From Microbacterium aoyamense (GTDB lineage Bacteria; Actinomycetota; Actinomycetes; Actinomycetales; Microbacteriaceae): a DNA stretch of 64,000 nucleotides. Numbering within the stretch: position 1 is the first letter of the stretch; each line of letters opens with the position of its first letter. Made by a program: the position numbers and the translations under genes. The notes beneath the pieces were generated by a model. That model did no database searches. It saw only the letters and a list, made by a program, of their open reading frames with translations, and was not told the origin of the DNA. The stretch is from NCBI RefSeq assembly GCF_023155855.1, contig NZ_JAKNUT010000002.1, positions 1 through 64,000 on the forward strand, read 5' to 3'. Positions 26,178-36,241 of the stretch are shown here, in pieces.

Positions 26178-27478
26178 CCGACTACCGCCGTCTGCGGGTC
26201 GCACTGCTGGGCGCGGGGGCCGTCGGCTCCCAGGTCGCAGCGCTCCTGCTCCGCCACGGTGACGAGCTCGCCGATCGTGCGGGCGCGACGCTCGAGCTCG
26301 CCGGCATCGCCGTGCGCGACCTGGACGCGCCCCGCGACGCCGATCTGCCGAAAGAGCTCTTCACGACCGACGCCGAGACGCTCATCCTGGGTTCCGACAT
26401 CGTCATCGAGCTGATGGGCGGTATCGAGCCGGCGCGCACCTACATCCTGCAGGCGATCAACTCGGGCGCCGATGTCGTGACGGCCAACAAGGCTCTGCTC
26501 GCGACGTACGGCTCCGAGATCTTCGATGCGGCGGATCAGGTCGGCGCATCGGTCTACTACGAAGCCGCCGCGGCGGGCGCGATCCCCATCATCCGGCCGC
26601 TGCGCGACTCGCTCGCGGGCGACCGCGTCCAGCGCATCATGGGCATCGTCAACGGCACGACGAACTACATCCTCGACCGCATGGACACCGAGGGTGCCGA
26701 ATTCCTCGACGTCCTGGCCGACGCGCAGGCGCTCGGCTACGCCGAAGCCGACCCGACGGCCGACGTCGAGGGGTTCGATGCGGCGCAGAAGGCCGCGATC
26801 CTGGCATCCCTCGCCTTCCACACGACCGTGCCCCTCGAGACCGTGCACCGTGAGGGGATCACCAAGATCGACAAGGGGATGATGGATGCCGCGCGCCACG
26901 CCGGCTACGTCATCAAGCTCCTCGCGGTGTGCGAGCGCCTCGCCGACGGCGGTGCCGAGTCCATCTCCGTGCGGGTCTATCCCGCCCTCGTCAACCGCGA
27001 CCACCCGCTCGCGAGCGTGCACGGCGCGAACAACGCCGTCTTCGTGCAGGCCGAGGCCGCGGGCAATCTCATGTTCTACGGCGCCGGCGCCGGCGGCGTG
27101 CAGACCGCTTCCGCCGTGCTGGGCGACGTCGTCTCGGCGGCGCGCCGCCACATCGCCGGCGGCGTCGGTGTGGGCGAGTCCACCCGGGCGAACCTGCCGA
27201 TCGTCCCGGTCGGCCACGTCGTGACGCGCTACCAGGTGACCCTCGAGGTCGCCGATGAGCCCGGTGTGCTCGCGACGGTCGCCGGCATCCTGAGCGAGGG
27301 CAACGTCTCGATCGCGACGGTCGAGCAGACCGTCACGGGTGAGGACGCCACGACGGCCCGCCTCGTGATCGGCACGCACCGGGCGCGCGAACAAGACCTG
27401 AGCGACACCGTCGAACGACTCGCCGCGAGCGATGTCGTCGTGCGGGTCGTCTCGATGCTGCGAGTAGAAGGAGACTGA
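26174..27478 (+). CDS. hom: Homoserine dehydrogenase
   Basis: 434 residues. NAD(P)-dependent reduction of aspartate semialdehyde to homoserine. Rossmann motif [14 protein letters not shown] at the N-terminus, catalytic region with [10 protein letters not shown] and [11 protein letters not shown], and a C-terminal ACT domain (about 355-430; [20 protein letters not shown]) that would confer threonine feedback. There is no aspartokinase fusion. Overlaps lysA by four bases and is followed one base later by thrC. Confidence 0.96.
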   Translation: MTDYRRLRVALLGAGAVGSQVAALLLRHGDELADRAGATLELAGIAVRDLDAPRDADLPKELFTTDAETLILGSDIVIELMGGIEPARTYILQAINSGADVVTANKALLATYGSEIFDAADQVGASVYYEAAAAGAIPIIRPLRDSLAGDRVQRIMGIVNGTTNYILDRMDTEGAEFLDVLADAQALGYAEADPTADVEGFDAAQKAAILASLAFHTTVPLETVHREGITKIDKGMMDAARHAGYVIKLLAVCERLADGGAESISVRVYPALVNRDHPLASVHGANNAVFVQAEAAGNLMFYGAGAGGVQTASAVLGDVVSAARRHIAGGVGVGESTRANLPIVPVGHVVTRYQVTLEVADEPGVLATVAGILSEGNVSIATVEQTVTGEDATTARLVIGTHRAREQDLSDTVERLAASDVVVRVVSMLRVEGD

Positions 27479-27479
27479 C

Positions 27480-28568
27480 ATGGCACACGTCTGGCGCGGA
27501 GTCCTGCGCGAGTACGCCGATCGACTGGGTGTGACGGATGCTTCGACCGTCGTGACCCTCGGCGAGGGCGGTACGCCGCTGCTCCCGGCCCCCGCGCTTT
27601 CGCGCATCACGGGCGCCGACGTCTGGGTCAAGTTCGAGGGCATGAACCCGACCGGTTCGTTCAAGGACCGCGGCATGACGGTCGCGCTGTCGCGCGCCGT
27701 CGAGCACGGCGCGAAGGCCGTCATCTGCGCCTCGACGGGCAACACCTCGGCTTCGGCCGCCGCGTACGCCGCGCACGCGGGGATCACCGCGGCCGTCCTC
27801 GTGCCCGAGGGCAAGATCGCGATGGGCAAGCTCTCGCAGGCGGTGGCGCACAACGGGCGGCTCATCCAGATCCGCGGGAACTTCGACGACTGCCTCGAGA
27901 TCGCGCGCGAGCTCGCCGACCACTATCCGGTGCACCTGGTCAACTCGGTCAACCCCGACCGCATCGAGGGGCAGAAGACGGCGGCATACGAGGTCGTCGA
28001 GCAGCTCGGCGATGCCCCCGACTTCCACTTCATCCCGGTCGGCAACGCCGGCAATTACACCGCCTACTCACGCGGCTACCGTGAAGAGGCCGAGCGCGGC
28101 GTCTCGACCCGCGTGCCCCGCATGTTCGGCTTCCAGGCCGAGGGCTCCGCGCCACTCGTGCGCGGCGAGGTCGTGAAGAACCCCGAGACGGTCGCATCGG
28201 CGATCCGCATCGGCAACCCCGCTTCGTGGGAGCTCGCCCTCGAAGCGCGCGACGCGACCGACGGCTGGTTCGGCGCGATCGACGACGACCGGATCCTCGC
28301 GGCGCAGAAGCTCCTCGCGGGCGAAGTGGGCATCTTCGTCGAGCCGGCCTCCGCGATCAGCGTCGCGGGACTGCTCGACCGCTCCGAGGCGGGGATCGTC
28401 CCCGCCGGATCCCGTGTCGTCCTCACGGTCACCGGACACGGCCTCAAGGACCCCCAGTGGGCGCTGCGGAACGCCGACGGAACGACGGTGGAGCCCACCG
28501 TGGTGGACGCCACGACCTCGGAAGTGGCATCCGTCCTGGAGCTCGCCCCGGTCGAGGCGACCGCGTGA
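27480..28568 (+). CDS. thrC: Threonine synthase
   Basis: 362 residues, the short actinobacterial type. PLP-dependent conversion of O-phosphohomoserine to threonine. PLP Lys is in [16 protein letters not shown] (about 57); the phosphate-binding loop is [10 protein letters not shown] and [14 protein letters not shown] is the substrate loop. GAAGGAGA upstream of ATG 27480 is a strong ribosome binding site. Its stop overlaps the GTG of thrB by four bases. Confidence 0.96.
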   Translation: MAHVWRGVLREYADRLGVTDASTVVTLGEGGTPLLPAPALSRITGADVWVKFEGMNPTGSFKDRGMTVALSRAVEHGAKAVICASTGNTSASAAAYAAHAGITAAVLVPEGKIAMGKLSQAVAHNGRLIQIRGNFDDCLEIARELADHYPVHLVNSVNPDRIEGQKTAAYEVVEQLGDAPDFHFIPVGNAGNYTAYSRGYREEAERGVSTRVPRMFGFQAEGSAPLVRGEVVKNPETVASAIRIGNPASWELALEARDATDGWFGAIDDDRILAAQKLLAGEVGIFVEPASAISVAGLLDRSEAGIVPAGSRVVLTVTGHGLKDPQWALRNADGTTVEPTVVDATTSEVASVLELAPVEATA

Positions 28569-29488
28569 CACGATCCGTCCTCGTACGGGTTCCCGCGACG
28601 AGCGCGAACCTGGGGCCGGGATTCGACACCCTCGGCCTCGCCCTGAGCGTGTACGACGAGCTCGTCGTGACCGCGCTTTCGGACGGCGAACTCGAGATCG
28701 TGGTCTCGGGTGAAGGCGCGGACGACGTACCCCGCGACGCGTCGAACCTCGTCGTGCGCTCGATCGCCTACGCGTTCGAGGCGATGGGACGACGGATGCC
28801 GGGCCTCCGCCTCGAGGCGCGCAACGTCATCCCGCATGGGCGGGGCATGGGCTCGTCGGGCGCCGCCGTCGTCTCGGGACTGCTCGCGGCGAAGGGGCTC
28901 CTCGAGGGCGACATCGAGATGGGGGACGAGACGCTCCTCCGCCTCGCGACCGAGCTCGAGGGGCACCCCGACAACGTCGCTCCTGCGCTGTTCGGAGGTC
29001 TCACGATCGCGTGGGTCGACGAGGACGGCCCGCAGCACAAGAAGCTCCTCGTCCACCGCGGTGTGGCGCCGCTCGTGCTCGTGCCGGGTTTCACGATGTC
29101 CACGAGCGTGGCGCGGAGTCTGCAGCCGCTCCATGTGCCGCGCGAGGACGCCGTGTTCAACGTCTCGCGATCGGCGCTGCTGATCGCCGCGCTCACCCAG
29201 AGCCCCGAGCTCATGCTCGCCGCGACGGGCGACAAGCTGCATCAGGACTACCGCGCGCAGGCGATGCCCGAGACCGATCGACTCGTGCGGGCTCTCCGCG
29301 GAGCAGGGTTCGCCGCGGTGGTCTCAGGGGCGGGGCCGAGCGTCCTGGTGCTCGCCGACGGTCCGGGTCGCCGGCTCGAGGCGGCTGAGCTCGTCGCCTC
29401 GACCACCGACACCCCGTGGGAGGCGCTCATGCTCGCCGTGGACGTCAAGGGTGGTACAGTGAGGGAGTATGCGGAGGGTTCCACGTAA
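28565..29488 (+). CDS. thrB: Homoserine kinase
   Basis: 307 residues from GTG 28565, overlapping thrC (GTGA). GHMP-family kinase that phosphorylates homoserine. Substrate-binding start [23 protein letters not shown] loop [19 protein letters not shown], and C-terminal [12 protein letters not shown]. Completes the lysA-hom-thrC-thrB unit, which is the main aspartate-family set in this window; aspartokinase is not here. Confidence 0.96.
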   Translation: MTRSVLVRVPATSANLGPGFDTLGLALSVYDELVVTALSDGELEIVVSGEGADDVPRDASNLVVRSIAYAFEAMGRRMPGLRLEARNVIPHGRGMGSSGAAVVSGLLAAKGLLEGDIEMGDETLLRLATELEGHPDNVAPALFGGLTIAWVDEDGPQHKKLLVHRGVAPLVLVPGFTMSTSVARSLQPLHVPREDAVFNVSRSALLIAALTQSPELMLAATGDKLHQDYRAQAMPETDRLVRALRGAGFAAVVSGAGPSVLVLADGPGRRLEAAELVASTTDTPWEALMLAVDVKGGTVREYAEGST

Positions 29489-29691
29489 CCCGTGAATCTG
29501 GCCTCCGTCGCATTTCTGCGAAACCACCGCACACCCCCCGTGCCCGGTCTCTGAGCCTGTCGCAGCACGGTCCCGCAAGGGCCCGAGGTTGATTCAGCCG
29601 AGATCGGAACGGGCGTTCATGTCGTGCCCATGCGACCGTGCGGTCGTGCATATCCATCCGAAATCTCATTCGCTTTCACAAGGGAGAACTC
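29489..29691 (+). promoter_or_regulatory. Leader region of rho
   Basis: This 203-base gap before rho has no supported gene. It contains C-rich, stop-rich stretches and a hairpin at about 29630-29651 (CGACCG/CGGTCG flanked by ATGC/GCAT). A TACAGT box in the end of thrB (about 29455) could be the promoter. Long rho leaders that allow self-attenuation are known in other bacteria; that use here is inferred. Confidence 0.35.
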
Positions 29692-31698
29692 GTGGAGTCC
29701 ATCTCCGAGATCCACATCTCAGGCGCCGAGACCGAAGAGCGCACCGACGCGCCCGAGGCTGACGCCAACATCGAAACCACCGACGCCTCGGCGGTCGCCG
29801 AGCCGACCGCGGAGGCGGAAGCCCCCGCTGAGGCTGTCGTCGACGCTGAGGCGCCCGCCGAGGCTGAGGCGCCGGCTGAGCCCGCATCCGTCGATGAGGC
29901 CGAGCCGGTCGCTGAGGCCGCGGCCGACGTCGACGCTTTTGTCGCTGAGGCCGAGCCTGCCGCCGAGACCGAAGCACCCGCCGAGGCAGAGGCTCTTGCG
30001 GCCGAGGTTGCGCCCGCCGAGGCAGAGGCTGAGGCCCCCGCCGCCAAGCCGGCCCGCAAGCGCGCACCGCGTCGCGCGAAGAGCACCGACCCCAAGCCCG
30101 AGGTCGCCGCCGATGAGGCGCCGGTCGAGGCATCCACCGACGAGGCACCCGCCGCCGAAGCGCCCGCTGACGAGACGCCCGCTGACCAGGCATCGGTCGA
30201 GGCCGCCGACGACGCGACCGCCACTGACGTGTCCGCCGAAGGCGAAGCCGCTGCCGAGGGCGACGCCCCCGCCGAGGGCACGGGCCGCAGCCGCAGCCGG
30301 AGCCGGAGCCGCAACCGCAATCGCAACGCGCAGGCCGACAAGCCGGCGCAGGGTCAGCAGAACGGCCAGAACCAGGCGAACGGCCAGAACCAGTCCCAGG
30401 CCGCCGCATCCGACTCCGATGACGAGGGCAACCAGGGCAACGCCCGCAACCGCCAGCGCAACAAGCGTCGTCCGGCGAACGGCCAGGGCGACGAGTTCGA
30501 GACCGAGATCGGCGAGGACGACGTCCTGATCCCGATCGCGGGCATCCTCGATGTCCTCGACAACTACGCCTTCGTGCGCACGTCGGGCTACCTGCCCGGC
30601 ACGAGCGACGTCTACGTCTCGCTCGGTCAGGTCAAGAAGTACAACCTCCGCAAGGGCGACGCCGTCGTCGGCTCGATCAAGCAGCCGCGCGAGGGCGAGC
30701 AGTCGAGCCGCCAGAAGTACAACGCGCTCGTCAAGGTCGATGCGATCAACGGCCTTTCGGTCGACGACGCCGCGAACCGCGTCGAGTTCGGCAAGCTCAC
30801 GCCGCTCTACCCGCAGGAGCGCCTGCGCCTCGAGACGGCGCCCGAGAAGCTCACGCAGCGCATCATCGACCTCGTCGCCCCGATCGGCAAGGGCCAGCGC
30901 GGACTCATCGTCGCGCCGCCCAAGGCCGGCAAGACGATCGTCCTGCAGCAGATCGCGAACGCGATCGCGACGAACAACCCCGAGGTCCACCTCATGGTCG
31001 TTCTCGTCGACGAGCGCCCCGAAGAGGTCACCGACATGCAGCGCACGGTCAAGGGCGAGGTCATCGCCTCGACCTTCGACCGCCCTGCCGAGGACCACAC
31101 GACGGTCGCCGAGCTCGCGATCGAGCGCGCCAAGCGCCTCGTCGAGCTGGGCCGCGATGTCGTCGTCCTCCTCGACTCGATCACGCGCCTGGGCCGGGCC
31201 TACAACATCTCGGCACCGACGTCGGGTCGCGTGCTGACCGGTGGTGTCGATGCATCCGCCCTCTACCCGCCCAAGCGCTTCTTCGGCGCCGCGCGCAACA
31301 TCGAGAACGGCGGATCGCTCACGATCCTCGCGACCGCGCTCGTCGAGACCGGCTCCAAGATGGACGACGTGATCTTCGAGGAGTTCAAGGGCACGGGCAA
31401 CAGCGAACTGCGCCTCTCGCGTCAGCTCGCCGACAAGCGCATCTTCCCGGCGGTCGACGTCAACGCGTCGAGCACCCGTCGCGAAGAGATGCTCCTCTCG
31501 CCCGACGAGGTCAAGATCACGTGGAAGCTGCGTCGCGCCCTCGCGGGCCTGGACCCGCAGCAGGCCCTCGAGGTCGTGCTCGGCAAGCTCAAGGAGACGC
31601 AGTCCAACGTCGAGTTCCTCGTGCAGATGCAGAAGTCGATCCCGACGCCCGCGTCGAGCGGTGGACGCACGCACGCGGACGACAACAGCATCCGCTGA
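29692..31698 (+). CDS. rho: Transcription termination factor Rho
   Basis: 668 residues from GTG 29692, with AGGGAG seven bases upstream. The first 260 or so residues are low complexity: an acidic Ala/Glu/Pro stretch, then a basic Arg/Asn-rich and Gln/Asn-rich stretch ([21 protein letters not shown]). No Rho N-terminal SAP-like helix pair is visible. The conserved part follows: cold-shock-like RNA-binding domain ([20 protein letters not shown]), Walker A in [13 protein letters not shown], and ATPase blocks [14 protein letters not shown] and [13 protein letters not shown]. The hexameric helicase ends untranslated transcripts; the long insertion is of the kind seen in other high-G+C actinobacteria. 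Confidence 0.96.
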   Translation: MESISEIHISGAETEERTDAPEADANIETTDASAVAEPTAEAEAPAEAVVDAEAPAEAEAPAEPASVDEAEPVAEAAADVDAFVAEAEPAAETEAPAEAEALAAEVAPAEAEAEAPAAKPARKRAPRRAKSTDPKPEVAADEAPVEASTDEAPAAEAPADETPADQASVEAADDATATDVSAEGEAAAEGDAPAEGTGRSRSRSRSRNRNRNAQADKPAQGQQNGQNQANGQNQSQAAASDSDDEGNQGNARNRQRNKRRPANGQGDEFETEIGEDDVLIPIAGILDVLDNYAFVRTSGYLPGTSDVYVSLGQVKKYNLRKGDAVVGSIKQPREGEQSSRQKYNALVKVDAINGLSVDDAANRVEFGKLTPLYPQERLRLETAPEKLTQRIIDLVAPIGKGQRGLIVAPPKAGKTIVLQQIANAIATNNPEVHLMVVLVDERPEEVTDMQRTVKGEVIASTFDRPAEDHTTVAELAIERAKRLVELGRDVVVLLDSITRLGRAYNISAPTSGRVLTGGVDASALYPPKRFFGAARNIENGGSLTILATALVETGSKMDDVIFEEFKGTGNSELRLSRQLADKRIFPAVDVNASSTRREEMLLSPDEVKITWKLRRALAGLDPQQALEVVLGKLKETQSNVEFLVQMQKSIPTPASSGGRTHADDNSIR

Positions 31699-31704
31699 TC
31701 CGCG

Positions 31705-32784
31705 ATGTTCGAGTCCGTCCAGGGGCTGATCGACGAGCACAAGGCGGTCCAGGAGGAGCTCTCGGACCCGGCGGTGCACGCCGATGCGGCGCGCGCGAAG
31801 CGCGTGAACCGTCGCTACGCCGAGCTCTCGCGCATCGTCAAGGCGCACGAGGACTGGCTCGCGGCCGCTGATGACCTGGAGGCCGCGCGCGAGCTCGCCC
31901 GCGAGGACGACGCGTTCGCCGAAGAGGTCCCCGCCCTCGAGGACGGACTGGCGCAGGCGCAGGAACGCCTGCGGCGCCTGCTGATCCCGCGCGACCCCGA
32001 CGACGCACGCGACGTCATCATGGAGATCAAGGGCGGCGAGGGCGGCGCCGAGAGCGCGCTGTTCGCCGCCGACCTCCTGCGGATGTATCTGCAGTACGCC
32101 GCATCGAAGGGGTGGAAGACGGAGCTCCTCGAGCGCACCGAGTCCGACCTCGGCGGCTACAAGGACGTCCAGGTGGCGATCAAGGGCTCGTCGTCGGATC
32201 CGGCGCAGGGGGTGTGGGCGCACCTCAAGTACGAGGGCGGCGTGCATCGTGTGCAGCGCGTGCCGGTCACCGAGTCGCAGGGCCGTATCCACACCTCGAC
32301 GACGGGCGTGCTCGTCTTCCCCGAGGTTGACGAGCCCGAAGAGGTCGACATCAACCCGAACGACCTCAAGATCGACGTGTTCCGGTCATCCGGTCCGGGT
32401 GGCCAGTCGGTCAACACCACCGACTCGGCCGTGCGCATCACGCACGTCCCGACGGGGATCGTCGTGTCGATGCAGAACGAGAAGTCGCAGCTCCAGAACC
32501 GCGAGGCCGGTATGCGCGTCCTCCGCGCGCGCCTGCTCGCGAAGCAGCAGGAGGAGCGGGATGCCGTGGCATCCGATGCCCGCAAGTCGCAGATCCGCGG
32601 CATGGACCGGTCCGAGCGCATCCGCACCTACAACTTCCCCGAGAACCGCATCGCGGATCACCGCACGGGGTACAAGGCGTACAACCTCGACCAGGTGATG
32701 GACGGCGCACTCGACCCGATCATCGAGTCGGCGATCACCGCCGACGAAGAGGCCCGCCTCGCGGCACTCGGCGCGGAGTCCTAG
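31705..32784 (+). CDS. prfA: Peptide chain release factor 1
   Basis: 359 residues. Recognises UAA and UAG and triggers peptide release. The catalytic GGQ is in [20 protein letters not shown] (about 229-248). The stop-codon recognition block lies at about 186-196; the extended N-terminal coiled-coil domain covers about 1-100. Starts six bases after rho. Its last 40 bases recur as a perfect direct repeat at 33775-33814, with a TGA instead of TAG stop after the second copy. prmC, its modifying methylase, is usually adjacent but here lies 4.5 kb further on. Confidence 0.97.
   Translation: MFESVQGLIDEHKAVQEELSDPAVHADAARAKRVNRRYAELSRIVKAHEDWLAAADDLEAARELAREDDAFAEEVPALEDGLAQAQERLRRLLIPRDPDDARDVIMEIKGGEGGAESALFAADLLRMYLQYAASKGWKTELLERTESDLGGYKDVQVAIKGSSSDPAQGVWAHLKYEGGVHRVQRVPVTESQGRIHTSTTGVLVFPEVDEPEEVDINPNDLKIDVFRSSGPGGQSVNTTDSAVRITHVPTGIVVSMQNEKSQLQNREAGMRVLRARLLAKQQEERDAVASDARKSQIRGMDRSERIRTYNFPENRIADHRTGYKAYNLDQVMDGALDPIIESAITADEEARLAALGAES
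32743..32782 (+). repeat. 40-bp direct repeat, copy 1 (prfA 3' end)
   Basis: Bases 32743-32782, encoding the last 13 residues of RF1 ([13 protein letters not shown]), are identical to 33775-33814. The copies are 1,032 bp apart and flank one membrane-protein gene. They look like attachment-type repeats or duplication endpoints. Confidence 0.95.
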
Positions 32785-32870
32785 CTCCCGACTCCGATTT
32801 GCCGCCCATCTGTCTAGGCGCCACACTGGACCGGCGTCGAGGGGCGGCGCCGCAGCGTGGGGAGATCGGT

Positions 32871-33776
32871 ATGGCACAGGGGACGTCGCAGTCACACCTT
32901 CGGCGGTGGAAAACCCACATCTGGGCGGCTGCCTGGATCTTGGTCGGGGCGATTTCCATCTTCGTCGTCGCGCCGCTCGCATCCAGCCCGTCCACGCTGA
33001 GCGGCCTCCAAGGATCACTCGACGAGCAGCAGAGCACGGTCACGGGGCTCGCGGTCGGCGCAACCGGCATCGCAGCAGGACTGAGCTTCGTGCCCGACGA
33101 CTTTCAGCCCACACCTGTCATGGATAAGTTGGTCGCGGTGAGCGGATGGTTCGTGGTCATCATCGCCGCGATCATCCTGCAGAAGATGCTGATCACGGTG
33201 TCGGGCGCGATCGCGTTCGCCTTCATCATCCCAATCGCCTGTGCGCTTGCGGTCGTCTACATCTACTCGCGAAGGATCGCATTCCGCGCCATCGCCCTCA
33301 AGATCGCAGCGCTGGGCATCGTCCTCTTCGCCGCCGTGCCGGCATCGATCTGGGTGAGCTCGACCCTCACGACGACGTACACAGAGGCGGCGCTCGCCGC
33401 CGACTCGTATGACGAAAGCGTGGCTGATGCGGAGGAATCCCCCGATGAGGATGCGACGGGCGGATTCTTCGAGCAGGTCGGCGGGTGGTTCTCCGACGTT
33501 ACCGAGAACATCACCGGAGCTGTACAGGATTCAACCGACGCGGCTCTCAAAGCGGTGGACTCGTTCACCCAGCAGTTCGCACTGCTTCTCATCACGACCT
33601 GCGTCATGCCGATTCTCGTCATGGTCCTCTTCGCATGGGTCGTGAAACTGCTCTTCGGCGTCGACATAGGTGTCGCTCGCGCAGCCCGTTCCGTCCAGAG
33701 CGCAACGGCGGGTGCTCTCGCGCCGAGGGTGACGTCCGGTGGCACCCGGAGCGATGTCGCACCTGCCGACGACTGA
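32871..33776 (+). CDS. Multi-pass membrane protein of unknown function
   Basis: 301 residues from ATG 32871, with GGGGAGA seven bases upstream. Hydrophobic segments at about 15-35, 80-100, 102-122, 128-150 and near the C-terminus (about 230-255) suggest five membrane helices. A helical, acidic stretch (about 170-210; ADAEESPDEDATGG) lies outside the membrane. No family is recognised. It is the only gene in the insert behind prfA. Its stop TGA sits at the boundary of the second repeat copy. Less biased third positions than its neighbours are consistent with foreign origin. Confidence 0.6.
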   Translation: MAQGTSQSHLRRWKTHIWAAAWILVGAISIFVVAPLASSPSTLSGLQGSLDEQQSTVTGLAVGATGIAAGLSFVPDDFQPTPVMDKLVAVSGWFVVIIAAIILQKMLITVSGAIAFAFIIPIACALAVVYIYSRRIAFRAIALKIAALGIVLFAAVPASIWVSSTLTTTYTEAALAADSYDESVADAEESPDEDATGGFFEQVGGWFSDVTENITGAVQDSTDAALKAVDSFTQQFALLLITTCVMPILVMVLFAWVVKLLFGVDIGVARAARSVQSATAGALAPRVTSGGTRSDVAPADD

Positions 33777-33814
33777 CGAAGAGGCCCGCCTCGCGGCACT
33801 CGGCGCGGAGTCCT
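33775..33814 (+). repeat. 40-bp direct repeat, copy 2 (former prfA 3' end)
   Basis: Identical to 32743-32782. Read in the prfA phase it gives the same 13 C-terminal residues followed by TGA at 33813-33815. It overlaps the stop codon of the membrane-protein gene and ends 23 bases before the hydrolase start. Confidence 0.95.
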
Positions 33815-33837
33815 GACACCGGCGTACGCTGTCGCGC

Positions 33838-34602
33838 ATGGACATCGACGTCGCCGTCGAGGGGTCGGGCACTCCGGCGCTCGTCTTGCATGGCGCGTAC
33901 TCGACGCGCGACGAGGTCATGCCGGTGCTCGGTCCGCTCCTCACCGCTCGCGGCATGCGCGGCGTCTACCCCGACCTTCCCGGCATGGGGGAGTCGACGG
34001 ACTCGAGCGCCCGGTCGAGCGACGAGGTGCTGGACGGATTGGATGCCGTCATCGCGGCGCACATCGGCGATGATCCGTTCGTCGTCATCGGCCATTCCTT
34101 CGGGGGTCACCTGGCGCGCGGAGTCGCGGCGCGGCATCCCGACCGGGTCATCGGCCTCGCGCTCGTCTCGCCACTCGTGGACGACTTCGAACCCGCGCCC
34201 GAGCGCGTCGTCGAGGACGACGGCCGCGTGGACGACCTCGACGAGGCCGTGCGCGACGACTTCACGGGCTACTTCGTGGTCCGCAATGCCCGCACGCGCG
34301 AGGCGTTCGAGAACGCGGTGCGTCCCGCTCTCGGGCGCTACGACGGCGACGTCGTGGAAGCCATCATGACGGCGTCCACCCTCACGCCCGATCCTGGCGA
34401 CGTGCCCTTCCCGCGCCCGGTCGTCGTGCTGCTCGGCCGGGACGACGCCTTCATCGGCTGGAAGGCGCAACTGCGGCTCATGGACGCCTACCCTCGTGCG
34501 ACCGTCGTCCTCGCCGACGGCGCGGGTCACGCGCTCCTGCACGAGCGGCCCGCGCTCGTGCGCACCGCACTCGAGGACTGGCTCGACCGCGTCTCCGCGT
34601 GA
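33838..34602 (+). CDS. Alpha/beta-fold hydrolase
   Basis: 254 residues. The fold is clear from the oxyanion-side HGAYSTRDEV, the nucleophile elbow VVIGHSFGGHLA (Ser at about 83), an acid in LLGRDDAFIGWK and the catalytic His in ADGAGHALLHERP. Cytoplasmic, no signal peptide. Substrate cannot be told. A TACGCT box at 33825-33830 ends seven bases before the ATG and no ribosome binding site is visible, so the message may be leaderless. The preceding bases belong to the duplicated prfA end. Confidence 0.85.
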   Translation: MDIDVAVEGSGTPALVLHGAYSTRDEVMPVLGPLLTARGMRGVYPDLPGMGESTDSSARSSDEVLDGLDAVIAAHIGDDPFVVIGHSFGGHLARGVAARHPDRVIGLALVSPLVDDFEPAPERVVEDDGRVDDLDEAVRDDFTGYFVVRNARTREAFENAVRPALGRYDGDVVEAIMTASTLTPDPGDVPFPRPVVVLLGRDDAFIGWKAQLRLMDAYPRATVVLADGAGHALLHERPALVRTALEDWLDRVSA

Positions 34603-34610
34603 CGCTACCG

Positions 34611-34689
34611 CCGAACCCACACACTTCTCGCGAACCCACACGATTCCGTCGTCGAAAGTATGTGGATTCGGCGAAATCGTGTGGGTTCG
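34611..34689. repeat. Nested inverted repeats (double GAACCCACAC hairpin)
   Basis: Two direct arms (CCGAACCCACACACTT at 34611-34626 and CGAACCCACACGATT at 34631-34645) are followed by two inverted arms (AAGTATGTGGATTCGG at 34656-34671 and AATCGTGTGGGTTCG at 34675-34689). The second direct arm and the last arm pair over 15 bases; the other pair has two mismatches. It lies between two same-strand genes and could be a terminator, an RNA processing site or a dispersed intergenic repeat. Confidence 0.7.
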
Positions 34690-34709
34690 ATCGCAGCCCG
34701 GGCGCGCGC

Positions 34710-34715
34710 TAGTGT
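34710..34715 (+). promoter_or_regulatory. Putative -10 box (TAGTGT), leaderless start
   Basis: TAGTGT ends six bases before the GTG at 34722. That spacing places transcription start at or next to the start codon. Confidence 0.45.
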
Positions 34716-34721
34716 GAGCGC

Positions 34722-35120
34722 GTGATCACGTTCCTCATCCGTGCGGCGATCTTCGTCGTCTCCGCGGCGCTCGGCCTGATCGTGGCCGACCTCATCCTGC
34801 CGGGCTTCTACCTGCACTGGAACGACTGGTGGGGCTTCGTGCTCGCCGTCGTGATCTTCGCCGTCCTGCAGAGCGTGCTCGCACCGTGGCTGTTCAAGAT
34901 CACCCGCCGTCACGCGAATGCGCTCATCGGGGGCATCGGTCTCGTCTCGACCTTCGTCGCGCTGCTCATCGCCGTGATCGTGCCGGCGGCGGGGATCGGC
35001 ATCGACGGACCGGTCGCCTGGATCATCGGCACCCTGATCGTGTGGCTCGTGACGGCCCTCGCGACGTGGCTGCTGCCGCCCCTGTTCATCAAGAAGCGCG
35101 TCGAGGAGCGCCGCAGCTAG
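34722..35120 (+). CDS. Phage-holin-4-like membrane protein
   Basis: 132 residues with four membrane helices (about 4-25, 33-55, 66-90 and 98-120) joined by short loops. The pattern (GLIVADLILPGFYL, LQSVLAPWLFKITRRHAN) fits the small integral proteins called phage holin family or Phage_holin_4_2, widespread in chromosomes and not known to lyse cells. Function unknown. The stop codon TAG lies in the -10 box (TAGCAT, 35118-35123) of the next gene. Confidence 0.65.
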   Translation: MITFLIRAAIFVVSAALGLIVADLILPGFYLHWNDWWGFVLAVVIFAVLQSVLAPWLFKITRRHANALIGGIGLVSTFVALLIAVIVPAAGIGIDGPVAWIIGTLIVWLVTALATWLLPPLFIKKRVEERRS

Positions 35121-35129
35121 CATCGATGG

Positions 35130-35678
35130 ATGCCTGAGCCTCGCCGCATCCGCGTCGTCGGGAACTCGGGATCGGGCAAGTCGACCCTCGCAGCCGAGAT
35201 CTCGCGGCGCACGGGCCTCCCGCGACTCGAGCTCGACGAGGTCTTCTGGGATGCCGGATGGCGCTACCGCGACCTCGACGAGGCGCACGCGCTGATCGAT
35301 GCGTTCGTCGCCGAGCACCCCGAGGGCTGGGTCATCGACGGCAACTGGACGTCACGTCTCGAGGGACGCCTCGATCCGGGAACGGATGCCGGAGCGGATC
35401 TCGTCGTGTGGCTCGATCATCCGCGGCCGCTCGTCATGAGCCGTGTGATCCGCCGCACCGCGCGTCGCGGCATCCTGCGCGAGGAACTCTGGCACGGCAA
35501 CCGCGAGCGTCCGTCGACCTGGCTCTCACGCGACCCTCACGAGAACATCGTGCTGTGGTCGTGGACGAATCACCGCGCGACGCGTGAGCGCATGACGGAG
35601 CGGATGGATGCCGGTCAGCCCGTCGTCCGGCTCGCCGGCCGGCGAGCGGTCGGACGGTGGCTCGCAACGCTCAGATGA
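35130..35678 (+). CDS. P-loop kinase-like protein (FlaR/topology-modulation type)
   Basis: 182 residues with Walker [17 protein letters not shown] at the N-terminus, then [11 protein letters not shown] and GWVIDGNW (Walker B-like), [20 protein letters not shown] as the lid region and a C-terminal [10 protein letters not shown]. This matches the adenylate-kinase-like DNA-topology-modulation (FlaR) group. The real substrate is not established. A TAGCAT box six bases before the ATG suggests a leaderless message. It ends convergently with cysE, overlapping by eight bases. Confidence 0.8.
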   Translation: MPEPRRIRVVGNSGSGKSTLAAEISRRTGLPRLELDEVFWDAGWRYRDLDEAHALIDAFVAEHPEGWVIDGNWTSRLEGRLDPGTDAGADLVVWLDHPRPLVMSRVIRRTARRGILREELWHGNRERPSTWLSRDPHENIVLWSWTNHRATRERMTERMDAGQPVVRLAGRRAVGRWLATLR

Positions 35679-36240
35679 CGTACTCGGGCGCCATGAGGAT
35701 CGCACGGGTGTCTTCGCCCGCGCGACGCGATCGCGGCTTCGCGGGCACCCCGACCAGGACGCTGTCGGGCGGGGCATCCTTCGTCACGACCGCGTTCGCG
35801 CCGACGACGGAGTGTGCTCCGACCGTGATCGGGCCCAGGATCTTCGCACCCGCGCCGACCGCGACGCCGTCCTCGAGGGTGGGGTGCCGCTTGCCCCCCT
35901 CGCGCTGACGGCCCCCGAGCGTCACGCCGTGGTAGAGCATGACGTCGTCGCCGACCTCGGCGGTCTCGCCGATCACGACACCCATGCCGTGGTCGATGAA
36001 GAACCGACGGCCGATCTTCGCGCCGGGGTGGATCTCGATGCCGGTGAGCCAGCGCGTCACCTGCGAGCCCATGCGCGCGACGAAGCGGAAGCCGCGACGC
36101 CACAGCGCGTGCCACACCCGGTGCGCCCAGATCGCGTGGAGTCCGGGGTACAGCACCGCGATCTCGAGGTTGCCGCGCGCTGCGGGGTCACGCAGCTTCG
36201 CCGCGGCGACGTCTTCGCGGATGCGACCCCAGAACGACAC
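35671..36240 (-). CDS. cysE: Serine O-acetyltransferase
   Basis: 189 residues from GTG 36240, one base after the cysK stop, with AGAGGA inside the cysK end as ribosome binding site. Acetylates serine with acetyl-CoA, giving O-acetylserine for CysK. A left-handed beta-helix at about 65-165 shows hexapeptide turns and the active-site block [19 protein letters not shown], with [19 protein letters not shown] after it. It lacks the long N-terminal domain of enterobacterial CysE, as in other Gram-positives. The C-terminal tail could insert into CysK. Confidence 0.95.
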   Translation of the reverse strand: MSFWGRIREDVAAAKLRDPAARGNLEIAVLYPGLHAIWAHRVWHALWRRGFRFVARMGSQVTRWLTGIEIHPGAKIGRRFFIDHGMGVVIGETAEVGDDVMLYHGVTLGGRQREGGKRHPTLEDGVAVGAGAKILGPITVGAHSVVGANAVVTKDAPPDSVLVGVPAKPRSRRAGEDTRAILMAPEYVI

Positions 36241-36241
36241 G

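Larger units (their letters stand above)
32783..33814. mobile_element. 1,032-bp insert bounded by a duplicated prfA 3' end
   Basis: From the first prfA stop to the end of the second repeat copy is exactly one repeat period. Removing it would leave prfA intact, ending in TGA. The unit holds one membrane-protein gene and no recombinase. Possibilities are a remnant or satellite of an element integrating at the prfA 3' end, or a small insertion made by homologous exchange. Mobility itself is inferred. Confidence 0.5.

Noticed and set aside
29780..30300. Possible repeat array or CRISPR
   Set aside because: The repetition comes from Ala/Glu/Pro codons in the Rho N-terminus; no constant repeat and spacer pattern exists. 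No CRISPR was seen anywhere in the window.
29719..32292. 857-residue open frame on the minus strand
   Set aside because: Antisense to rho and prfA, both certain genes; Leu/Arg/Val-rich composition without any motif.
34722..35120. Prophage signal from the holin-like gene
   Set aside because: No other phage gene is near it; such small membrane proteins are common in bacterial chromosomes.
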